Positions 1 to 9,088 of a DNA stretch of 15,858 nucleotides are shown one piece after another (within the stretch, counting starts at the first letter, position 1; each line of letters opens with the position of its first letter). The notes beneath the pieces are model-generated. The model worked only from the letters and a program-made list of their open reading frames with translations. It made no database searches and was not told where the DNA came from. Where the stretch lies: the NCBI GenBank assembly GCA_022496205.1, contig WTXD01000233.1:1-15858 (forward strand), given 5' to 3'. This DNA comes from Gloeopeniophorella convolvens. Lineage: Eukaryota > Basidiomycota > Agaricomycetes > Russulales. The translations under genes and the position numbers were made by a program.

Positions 1-859
1 TGGTGACACGTGAGGGGAGATGCCTCCTTCTCTTTCAGCCTCCGCAAGCTGAAGCGCGGTTCGAAGTTCGAAGAGGGTATCGCCACCAAATAGAGCGCCA
101 ATGAAAACGCCATCAGACTTTAACGCCTCTTTGATCTGCACCAATACCCCTACACATATAAGCTGATTAACTGTTGTCGCTAGTAATGCGAAGGTTCTTC
201 ACCTGGCAAGTCATTAACCCAGTGTAAGCTGAGGCATGATACTATGGCTTCTTGAGAGTTCCGCGGGATGGTTTCGAGCAAGGATTCCTCGTCCACGACG
301 CGTCTTTCAACTGGAACTGCCTCACACTAAGACCGAGTGCCCAGGACAACCGAGAAATGTCTCAACCTTCAAATTCTGAGTCGGCATCACGGTTGAGGGT
401 CTTTGCTAGAATGTGGTTTGAATGGAGCCTGGAGCGGCAATCAAGCTGGAAATCTCACGGCTAAGGTCGAGCATTGTCACTTTCTGTGTCCGGTCTAATT
501 CCAAGAGTTTGGAAAAATGTCCTGGACCAGAGCCGAGATCAAGAATCGACGTGAATTGTCTCTTTATATCCTGCATAGTTTCTCAGCGGGGGTAGGAAGA
601 CTTCTTCTAAAACAGTGGTACTGGCCAGAAATCTCTCCACCAATCTATCAGCGACCTCGTCACGAACATAGTCGACGGTCTTGCTTCGAGTGCCTCCCTC
701 GCGCGCAGCGGCGCGGTCTTTTTGCAGTAGTTTGGCCCGTCTATCGAAGACCTGGAAAGGGCTGAGCGTAGGGCTGACTTGTGAGGAAGATATAGAAGCA
801 AGCGGTCTCGAGGCAGGGGGACGCGCCCGCAATGCTCGTTGGACGTGGGCTGTGATCAT
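1..859 (-). CDS. NDUFAF5: NDUFAF5-like complex I assembly factor (methyltransferase fold), 5' part; 3' end outside window
   Basis: Exons (minus strand) 859-626, 570-459, 405-367, 316-203 and 149 to beyond base 1. The introns 458-406, 366-317 and 202-150 are GT-AG, 50-53 nt, and join in phase. The first 30 or so residues are Arg/Ser/Ala-rich with no acid, as in a mitochondrial presequence. Then come [14 protein letters not shown], a [13 protein letters not shown] segment, the SAM-binding motif [27 protein letters not shown], and the family signature [13 protein letters not shown] followed by [11 protein letters not shown]. These match the order in human NDUFAF5, which hydroxylates an arginine of complex I subunit NDUFS7 in the mitochondrial matrix. 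The ATG at 859 is chosen because it starts the presequence. The first intron is odd: the frame is best kept by a GC donor at 625 (625-571, 55 nt); the GT donor at 621 shifts the frame. The C-terminal part of the protein is missing from the window. Family assignment is firm; the exon 1 boundary is not. Confidence 0.93.
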
Positions 860-1250
860 CGCAGGCGGTATGCGCAGGCAGTGACCAGCGTAATTCTGTA
901 ACAACCCTGAGTAAGTATCGCTGTAGCGAGTAACGTGGCCAGCACACTCCGGCCCGACGGCTAAGTGCAATCTCGGCAGACTCCGAGCGGCGAGTGATTC
1001 CCGGTTTAGGTTCACGATCAACGAGGATCAACGTGACGCGACCGTGACTCGCGTGTGCTTGAGCTCGGAGGAGCCCCGCAAGCACTTACATCAGAAAAAA
1101 GGCGCGGGGATTGCCCCGGGTTACGCCGACCGGCCGAGCACCGAAATGGGCCGAAATAGGCCGCTGTTGGGTTAGAGCCGGTTGTAACCCCGCAAAATCT
1201 TACATAACCGCGAATTGAGCGTCGCACGGCATAACCGTGCTTTCGTGTCG
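860..1250. promoter_or_regulatory. Upstream region of the NDUFAF5-like gene
   Basis: This is non-coding sequence upstream of the minus-strand start at 859. It contains a 10-bp tandem near-repeat at 1141-1160 (CCGAAATGGG then CCGAAATAGG), a hairpin with 6-bp arms at 1169-1174 and 1185-1190 (GGGTTA/TAACCC), and a second hairpin with 6-bp arms at 1224-1229 and 1235-1240 (GCACGG/CCGTGC). No clear TATA box is seen. A regulatory role is inferred only from position. Confidence 0.35.
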
Positions 1251-1900
1251 CTCTTATGGCGGTTGTGATGGATTGTGACCGGATTGCATCCCAATCCTAA
1301 TGTGCCTAGGGGACAACTACACTTCTCTCAGGCTTCTCAAGCATATGGGTTGCAAGGACATACTGTCCCTGCTATCATGAAGTAGTAATTGATCCACAGA
1401 GACCTTGAGGTTTGCACTGAGCAGCAGTGCTTCAAGCTCGAGCTTCAACCTCACACCAGGTGGATGATTTGAACCATTAGATTTATATTGATCAACTATA
1501 TACTACATTTTGTTACACAATACTCAGTACACTCAATGCTAACCCTAATCCGGCACCAGCACAATCTGCTGACCCCTACAGTGCTCTAAAACCTCACAAG
1601 TCACTAACCAATTCAGTAAGGGTGGTGGCAGAAGTCCTAAAGATTACAGAGGGTAATGATAGATACACCTAGGTGCCAATGCATATCAGCTTCACCAGGG
1701 TGAGGGGGCAAGTGCGCATACCTCAAATGTAACACTAGCCTGACTTCACACTGGTGGCATAGTCTACCTACACAGCGATCAGACCTGTGATAACATATCT
1801 ACCTCGTTATTTAAATACCAGTTCGTAATGAAGCAACTCACAAGAAAGCACATCACATGCGATGTGACATCGCAGACACCGTGCGCATGGTCATCACCGT
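1251..1900. other. Intergenic stretch without a recognisable gene
   Basis: AT-richer than the rest of the window. Stops are frequent in all frames and I see no exon with supportable protein similarity. It contains one isolated CTAACCCTAA-like string near 1540 (not an array) and overlapping short palindromes near 1853-1873, including arms TCACAT/ATGTGA around a GCG loop. Nothing else is evident. Confidence 0.5.
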
Positions 1901-2650
1901 ACGGCCTGTACATGGGCAGACATCACTGATGTACCCAAACACGGCACACTGCGGCCACATATCCTCGAGGCCAACAGCATGCACCTCGAGTACCTGGGTG
2001 GAGGAGTTCATGGAATGAGGAAGTGAGTGGATGAGCACGCCGCACAGTACTGTGATCAACATATTGTAACTGTTCATAGTCACGATATGGTCCAGGTGGT
2101 GTAGCAGACATACCTTTGGGTTGACGTGTTCCTGAGAGGGATAGTGTAATGCCTACGGAGCTTGCACAGGAACCCGATGTTCTGCATGGTAAGGTATGAC
2201 AAGATAATACCTGAGGAATGCGGGTCGCGATGGGACGGTGGCAGGGCAGTTGTGCGCCAGCTGGCATCCATGACGGCGCGGAACGACGCCATGGGGACAA
2301 GGCCGCCGCCCTCGCTCGAGATGTAGATGACGTGCTCCATCGAGCATGGCGGCGTGATAATGCGCGTGTCGTTCAGAACGGAAGTGCTGCATGGTGATGG
2401 GCAAGAGTGGGTGAGCTGCTGCCAGAATCTGAGGTAATGTGACCACGCACCCTAGAGCACGGTGACGATTCGTGCACGTTTGCATCCAGCATTGTGACAG
2501 GCTCTTTTCCGCGCGTGGAGTGCCGACGGGCGGGGACCCCAGGTGCAAAGTCGAAGGCAGGGCCACAGCCCGCAGCGGCATAGCCGTGCTCGTCAGAGCA
2601 CGGCGGCGGTCCCTTGCGGCGCGCGAAGGCGCGCGGGTCCGGGTTCGTGG
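1901..2650. other. Gene-poor stretch with short minus-strand open frames, unassigned
   Basis: Short open frames occur mainly on the minus strand, for example 2080-2340 and 1923-2300. GC content rises from about 2240. I looked for exons joined by 50-nt introns on the minus strand and found no chain that gave a recognisable family. It may be a decayed gene, a lineage-specific gene, or non-coding; the sequence alone does not decide. Confidence 0.4.
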
Positions 2651-3059
2651 CGGCGAGCGCATGATAGCGCGTCGGCGTCGACTTTGAGTGAGACACAAGG
2701 GTAAGGTCGCCGTCCTTGGTCAGGGAAAGACTACCGCGTTCTGACGAGCGTGGCAGCGAAGTGAGAGGGCCGTGCGCAAGGATGCGCCGCGGCGTTGTGC
2801 TTGAGTGAGACACAACGGCGGTTCCACCGTCCTCGGTCGGGGCCTTGAAGCTGCGTTCTGCTGAGCATAGCAATATCGTCGCAGGGCGTGCATCAATACG
2901 CCCTGGGTGTGCGTCACCGTGGTAGATGTGTTGCGGCGGATTGCTGCGCCACGTCACGACCGCACCGCTGCGCGAAGGAATTCGTGACGACAGGGCGGCG
3001 GGTTTGGGGACTGCGACTATGGTGCTATACCAAGTCAGTAGATACCTTGAGCTGACCAA
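2373..3059 (-). other. Open reading frame of 228 codons overlapping an internal repeat; coding status doubtful
   Basis: A minus-strand frame stays open for 228 codons through GC-rich DNA. It includes two copies of a roughly 39-residue unit (SFKAPTEDGGTAVVSHSSTT versus SLSLTKDGDLTLVSHSKSTP), so the repeat period of 117 nt preserves the frame. The product is rich in Ser, Thr, Arg and Pro with no recognisable domain, membrane segment or catalytic motif. Other frames on the same strand are also long here, as expected in GC-rich DNA, which weakens the case. It has no partner exons I can defend. It could be a young or lineage-specific gene, or a repeat-driven chance frame. Confidence 0.2.
2684..2917. 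repeat. Imperfect tandem repeat, period 117 bp, two copies
   Basis: The 15-mer TTGAGTGAGACACAA occurs at 2684-2698 and again at 2801-2815, exactly 117 bp apart. Other matching blocks keep the same offset: CCGTCC followed by T/C and TGGTC/CGGTC at 2710 and 2827, and GCGTTCTG at 2736 and 2853. The copies are clearly diverged between these blocks. Flanking sequence on each side shows only faint traces of further copies. Confidence 0.7.
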
Positions 3060-3251
3060 CCTTGTCCCTCATGGACCTCATGGATCTAGCGCAGGAGGCG
3101 TTGAGGAAAGAGGCAGCGGGGGTGGAAAAAAGAAACAAATGCGACGCGGCAGCACACGTCGTGCGATTTCATGCCACGCCGGGTTCTGCCGAGTAGTAGA
3201 TTACGTGCTGTTACGTAGGCGCAGAGGGTGAAAAAGGAACGGGCATGATGG

Positions 3252-3324
3252 ACGGTGACGAGGTTTGAACCGAAGGCCTCGGACTTCAAAATGACAAGTA
3301 CAATTACCATTGCACTACAGACAC
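3252..3324 (-). ncRNA. tRNA-like element or tRNA pseudogene (A and B boxes, poor stems)
   Basis: On the minus strand an A-box-like string TAGTGCAATGG (3317-3307) is followed at normal tRNA spacing by a B-box-like string GGTTCAAACC (3271-3262). A four-pair D stem (GTGC/GTAC) can form. The anticodon, T and acceptor stems do not pair well, so no anticodon can be assigned safely. This fits a decayed tRNA gene or a tRNA-derived element better than a working tRNA. A chance match to the polymerase III promoter boxes is the alternative. Confidence 0.3.
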
Positions 3325-3379
3325 GAATCAAAGGCATCAGCAACAGACCGCTCATATAGACTTGTACGAGGTCTGGAAT

Positions 3380-3780
3380 TGACTTCGCCTTATTCTCACT
3401 AAGACTCCAACTCGCTGCTCTTCACTTTCTCCCCTCACCGTCTGCGTCAGTCCCCACCGTATCCTGCGGTTCTCGCTTTCGCTGACAACACGCTTGCGGG
3501 TCTTACCCCTGGTATACGCCTCCCCGTTTCTCCCACACGGCTGCCATTGTTATTGTCTCTGCTGCGCCCCCCCTCCGTCGCTGTGCTGACTCAGTTGTTC
3601 GCATGCCAAATTGCCAGCGCGCCTCCGGCACTCCCTGCATCCCTGAGTTGCTTCCATGCCCCGCCTTGCCTGCGCTGTCGGCACATGCCTTGCGTCTGCA
3701 ACCACTCTGCTATCTGCACCACATTCCGCACCACTCCCTCATCATTCACTCTGTCTGTGGCAGACTGAGAGTGCGAGCGC
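3380..3780. other. Pyrimidine-rich block without an assignable gene
   Basis: The plus strand is strongly enriched in C and T over about 400 bp, resembling the pyrimidine-rich leaders that precede fungal genes. No convincing start codon with a coding-like frame follows directly. Short open frames in it (around 3547-3881) look like by-products of the base composition. Confidence 0.4.
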
Positions 3781-3944
3781 CGAAAAGATTTCGATTTGAG
3801 GATAGCAAGTTGGCGTGCGCGTGGGGCGCTCGGGATGTAGAAAAAACGATGCGTTTATTTTGTGTATCGATTCCTGGCTAATACAGCGACTCTATCCCAC
3901 CTCCATGATACCCTCTGTACTCCCTCCCTCCCTTAACCTTTCCT

Positions 3945-4457
3945 ATGCCGCCGCCGCCACCATCGTCCTCGCCTGCGCCGCACCCGTACCCGCCACCGCA
4001 TCTGTGCCTGCCCCCGTGCGCGGCGCGTCCGTGGCGCATCCAAGTGCATGGGGCTTGGAGGCGCATGCACTGCTGGGCTGGCGGGCTCTTGCCAGGGACA
4101 AGCTCTGCAAAGAGCGATCAGTCCGGGGCCGACGTTTTCACCGCGAGCAGGAAGTCGTGCGCACCGCGGAGCTCGTCTCAAGCCTTGGCGAGACGCTCAT
4201 GGCGAGGCGCAGCAGTGGGCGTGCGCAGGGCTGCTCGCGGGCACCGACGCCCCGCCGCTCCTCGTGCTGTAGGCGTCGGACGGCGGCACCTCAACGAAGG
4301 CGAATCGTCTTGTGGGCAGCGTGCATTGGGCGCGCAGGCTGGTGACGACGACCTGCGGGCTCCCACTGCTCAGTGTCGGCGCTTGCACGATATGAGCATT
4401 TGTGGACCGCGTGCCCTCGTGCAGCACATCTCTGCAGCGAGCACGCGCCGCAATTAA
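3945..4457 (+). other. GC-rich open frame of 170 codons, coding status doubtful
   Basis: The frame opens with a poly-Pro/Ser stretch and continues as an Arg/Ala-rich sequence with no recognisable domain. Several other frames on both strands are open over the same interval, typical of high-GC DNA. The only point in favour is that it sits after the pyrimidine-rich block at 3380-3780. I would not call it a gene without transcript evidence. Confidence 0.12.
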
Positions 4458-4469
4458 GTAAAAAATGTA

Positions 4470-4913
4470 CATATACCTTCAATGATAGTCGAAAATACGC
4501 TAGTACAACCCCGATTGTGGCGTGTGTGAACAGTGGGACCTCGTATGCAGCAGCTCCAATGCCTCAAAGGTTCCGCAGAATGAGGTCTGCCTCATGATCA
4601 TTTATATTTTGGTTGTGACCTAGTGCGAGGTTTTGCAGAGTTGAAACGAGTTTACGACCACGTTAGACCAAGCATATATGCAGGCTATAATCCCGGACAA
4701 TATTTCGGGATTTCACAAGGGCGGAAACCCGGCACAAGCTACGCAAAGGATTCTGACCAACTTGTTATCCATCGCCACTGCAACACAAGCGACTTGCAAG
4801 CCCGGACAATACCGGAACGGTTTGCAAACCGCCGGAACCGCGCGGAACCTCCGAAACTCGGGGCGATGCGCGCGTCGGATCCCTGATGTACTCAGGTTCC
4901 TCCGTGTCCCTCC
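4470..4913 (+). promoter_or_regulatory. Upstream region of the zinc-finger gene with palindromes and direct repeats
   Basis: It contains a hairpin with arms AATCCCG (4689-4695) and CGGGATT (4706-4712), a direct repeat CCCGGACAATA at 4692-4702 and 4801-4811, and a perfect 14-bp palindrome CGGTTTGCAAACCG at 4818-4831. Several CCGGAA or CGGAAC strings crowd 4811-4860. The palindrome ends about 80 bp before the ATG at 4914, where promoter or leader elements are expected. A protein-binding site is an inference. Confidence 0.45.
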
Positions 4914-7900
4914 ATGAACGGCCAGAACAACCATCCCCATCTTCCAAACAACCATGGACATCGGCCACAAACTACTCTGACTACGGAACTTAATCAAATA
5001 CTCCAGAGTGGCGTCACTCCCGAACAATTCGCCGAGAATGCTCGTCAACTCGAAGCTTACAGTCGTATGAATGCCATGGGCTTACAGATCTATCTCCAGA
5101 GGCAGGCCCAGCAGGCAGAGCAGCGTAGGCAGGAAGAGTGAGTTCTTGTGTTGGCCAGTTCGATTGTCTGCGTCATACGCTAGTAGATTACGTGTGATCC
5201 AGATGGCCCAGCAACTCGCCGGCAGGAGGTGCGCATGCTTGATACCGTCTGCGGGTCCTCTGGCTGAGTTTCGCGATAGCCAACAGCCGATCCAACAACT
5301 GCTTCCTTCAATAGTCTCACAGGTGCCTCATAGCCACGGAGCTGCGTCGAACCACCAACGAATCTCCGTATCTGCGCCGCCAGGTGCTAGGAGTGTGCCC
5401 CAGGTATATTTCTCACGCGATTACCACGCCGTGTGTCCTCATGGCATTCGATTTTTTGCGCACAGCAGATCCCCAGCCATGTGCAATCTGGCCTCGGGGT
5501 TGCAAGCAGTGGCTTGACATCGCAGCACCGCCAACATTACCGGGAACATGTGATGGACCAAACTTACCCTAGTCATCAGCAGGGGCAGTGGCTGCCGCAA
5601 TATCCTTCTGTTACTTCCCCATCGCCATTCGTCGCCCCTCAGAGTGCACGGCCTCCGCCGCCTGAAAATATCATGGCCAGAAACACGGTCGAATTCGAAG
5701 GGATGCGTCATGTGAGCCTTCCAAAGCACCTTCTTTCAATTCAACTTATTCATGCATGCCTGGATTAGTCGAATGTACAAGTACCTCCACCCACGCAGCA
5801 GCAGCCATTACCCGTCCCTGTATCCCACGGGTTGCAGAGTCTGCCGCCTCAAGGGGGAGCAGCTACTGTTTCGAGGAATGGGTCAACACATGCTAGTGCT
5901 CCCAGTGCGACGGACGCCCAACGTCTCCGATCAGACCGCATGGTAGGCGCTCTGCCCTTGGCTCATGTATCGTGTTAAGCTTACCTTGCAGAGGGAGCAA
6001 CTTACCAGGGCTTATGCCCAATGGACCGAGGTATGTTCCTTGTTATACACGCACCGTCCGCCGTTGCATACTTCGCTCCACAGGCATATGGCTCGGAACG
6101 TGCTAATTTGATGGTGAAGGCAGCCCTGCAGCGCTCGCAGGGCCAGTCGCGGGCGCATACAGCCTCGCGCTCTGATGTGCAGCCTGCGGCCCAGCCGTCC
6201 TCAAGGCCAGACGTACCGCAAGCACAGCAAGGCTATCACCAGCCACAACATACAAGAATAGGAGCTCCTGTTACGCCCAACAGTACGCAGTTTAACCATC
6301 AAGCACAATCTAGCGGCTGGCACCCTACCACGGAAGCCGGCCCTAGTACAGGCCAGCCTGCCCCCCATGATGTCCATCCAGCACCGCCGCCTAGCCTTAC
6401 TTCTCCCTATCCATCCAACACATACGAATCATCCCTTGGGACGAAACCCCGTTCTGAGGTCGTAAGTGGGTCAGGAGTTCTAGAACCCCACAAGCCCACC
6501 ACAGGTCCTCAGGGCGTTGTCGTACCCTCATCCACGGCGCCAACGACCGGTCCTCTTTCCACCATGACTGCACCATCAAGCACACAATCAGGTTCACAGC
6601 AGTCACTTCTGATAGGTGGCGAGCAAGTGTCGGCAGCTCCGTACAGTCTGCGAGGTCTTGCAGCGAGTATCAAAAGATCTTTGAATGCAGAGAGGCTGGC
6701 GGCTTCTCCAGGACCGTCGACCAGGCCTAATTCTCATGGGGAGAAGCGGAAACGGTCGATCTCGACCGAGCGGCGCGTCATTGAAGATGCAGTCCCGCCA
6801 AAGCGATCCAACTCTGTCGCTGCGGAACCCCGCAAGCGGACGCTCGTGGATAGCGGTTCTGATGCCGTCCCCAGGCAGGTTGACGTGTTGGACGGAGTAC
6901 GCACCCCTTCTCCGCAGGTGTTGGAGCCGCGAGACACGAAGGATGCTTCGGGCCAGACCGCGATTGCGAATGTGCTGCACGACTCCCCGCGCGCGTTCTC
7001 ACCTTATTCCACTCTTACCGGCGCTGTATCGTTTGAGGATGGCTCCGACGACCCCTCCGCTGTCAAATCCCCTGCATCTCCCACAACCTCTGGCCCCCTA
7101 GACAACACTGCTCAACTGGCGCCAGATACCACCCTCCATGATTCGACCAACATCTCATTCGTCCCGTTTGTAGTAGACGCTGCTTTTGGAACCCTTCCCT
7201 TCGCCCCGCGTGTCCCAACACCCCCACTTGCAGCTACAATAACGCCCGTTAACGACGACGAAGCTTCCGAGAAACTCAGCTCTCCCGTCCCTACTCCTCC
7301 CGCTTTGGCATTCAACGACCATGCAGATCCAAGCCTATCTGAAACTATGCAAGGCGTTGTTGAGGACTCGGAGCGAGATACCCACGACCAGAGTACAGGC
7401 GCTACTAATCCAGGTAACCAATTGCAGAACCCTTCCTTGGGCGCTGCATCTTCCCTAGAATTGGTTCCCGCTCAAGTGTCGCATGACAATGCGTCAGTTA
7501 CGGATTCTGACGTCTTCATTCGCCGCGCAGGCCTGCTGGATATTGCGGGCGGAGCGACCCCTGTACAAACTGCTGGAAGTCCCCGACAAGATGGAGAACC
7601 CGAAGACCTAACAGAGGCATCTGCCTCGAGCGCCACCCTGCAAGCTACTCCCTCAAACCTACACTTGGGCCATACTGAGGCAAATTCCGCCGTGGCCCCA
7701 AGTGCGGCGGCAAAGTCGTCTCGTGTACGACGCATGAAGCAGGTTTATGTCTTAGTCCCGCCGCCGCCGCCGGAATACCTGCTTCGCGCCAAACGCAGAA
7801 GGATGAACATGACACAAAAAGGCGATGAACCAGGATCACTTGGCAACAGAGGTTCGTAAACATTGCAAGGTGGCGTGGTCGAGCTCAGTATAGCTAGTCA

Positions 7901-8968
7901 GAATACCATGATCATGAGCTTCCGAATCGCCTATGTCCCCGTCAATGTCAATGGAATGGATGTCATGCAATTCTCAATTCGATCTATGCTCTGAAGCGAC
8001 ATGTGAGGCAACATCGGTTAGATGTGGAGCCAGTCGGACAGACAACGGTGTGGTCATTGCGCAGGCTCAAACTCAGATCTCCGGAGCTGACGCTACGGTC
8101 TGTCCCCCAGACAGTCTCGTGTCAATGGAAAAATTGCCGCATGGTATGCGAAAAGTCCAGCCTCCCTCCCCACCTCGACCGCCATGTGGACAGAGAACTA
8201 AGATGTACATACGAAGGTAGGTGTCCATTCAGACGGACACGCACAAGGCAAACACTAAACGATGATCTATTAGATTGTTACGAGCGTTTCTCCTCTATTG
8301 ACGAACTCGCCGCTCATGAGGAAAAAGAACATTTCAACGACGGATCCGCTGTCTCTGCTCTCCCGCAACCGCCGGTCCTGAAGCCATCATCAACGCTTCC
8401 CAACACGCTCCCTGCTTACATGGTTGCAACTCGTCTCGCCTCCAAGCCCTCTATTTCCACAGAGCGTCATGCTCGCCTCGGGCCTTGGGTAAGGCGGCTG
8501 ATAGCACATGCCCTCACATGCTGACGCCCGGTACAGGTACTCAACATGGCATTCGGCCACATCACCACGCCATCTCTGCGGGACGGCGTTAGCTCTGCAT
8601 CCCAGCCTCGTCGTATGACACGCCTTACGGACAAGCGGCTTGATGGTGTACCCCCGCCACCAACCTCTGGTGACAGCGGCGCAACAGTGGCGAGTGCGTC
8701 GTTGCTAGGACAACAAGACTATGACTTCTTGGAGAAAGCCGCGTTCGCACAACCCCGCTTTTACAGCGATCTAGACTCTATTGAACTCTCGCGTCTCCTT
8801 CGCGACGGCGCGGACTTTGCGCGCGGGGATTCTCCGGGCCTTAGTTCGGATCTGGGCGAGGGCAGTTCATCAGTCGATCCTGCGCCGGAGACACCGACGA
8901 GCGATGCCAGTGGGAAAGGGTTGGATTCGATGGATGTCGATTCAGTAGCTGTGGAGGCTCTTCTGTGA
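4914..8968 (+). CDS. Large disordered protein with three C-terminal C2H2 zinc fingers
   Basis: Exons 4914-5137, 5187-5403, 5466-5711, 5769-5942, 5992-6030, 6084-7851, 7902-8216, 8274-8488 and 8537-8968 join in phase to 1,209 residues. Residues 25-75 form a Gln/Glu-rich helix; 275-330 is another predicted helix. Residues 330-890 are Ser/Pro/Thr-rich and probably disordered, with basic patches like nuclear signals near 521-524 (KRKR), 540 and 868-873. Fingers are C905-x4-C910-x12-H923-x3-H927, C963-x4-C968-x11-H980-x3-H984 and C991-x4-C996-x12-H1009-x4-H1014; the first two share a CQW start. C2H2 fingers usually bind DNA, so a nuclear regulator is inferred; the target is unknown. The big exon would stop at 7857, but a GTTCGT donor at 7852 joins it to the fingers in phase. 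Two further candidate introns, 5229-5279 and 8048-8110, are multiples of three without stops; removing both gives 1,171 residues. I do not recognise the orthologue. Confidence 0.85.
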
Positions 8969-9088
8969 TCTCGCACGAGTGATAATGTGGCTTGGGTTAT
9001 ACATCTCGAGGTAGCGTCTCGCTATGACAATTATGATACAGTTATCTACGCATGTCGTAGGTGGTAACAGGATGCTAGAACTTTCAGT
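8969..9088. other. Short spacer between convergent genes
   Basis: 120 bp separate the stop of the plus-strand zinc-finger gene from the stop of the minus-strand gene. The two 3' untranslated regions must share or overlap here. No strong hairpin or canonical polyadenylation hexamer is obvious. Confidence 0.6.

Noticed and set aside
1540..1552. Telomere-like CTAACCCTAA string
   Set aside because: A single occurrence, not an array; it gives no evidence for a telomere or interstitial telomeric repeat.
3547..3881. Short plus-strand frames in the pyrimidine-rich block
   Set aside because: Several overlapping frames with Pro/Ser/Cys-rich products follow from base composition; none has a domain or a supported exon partner.
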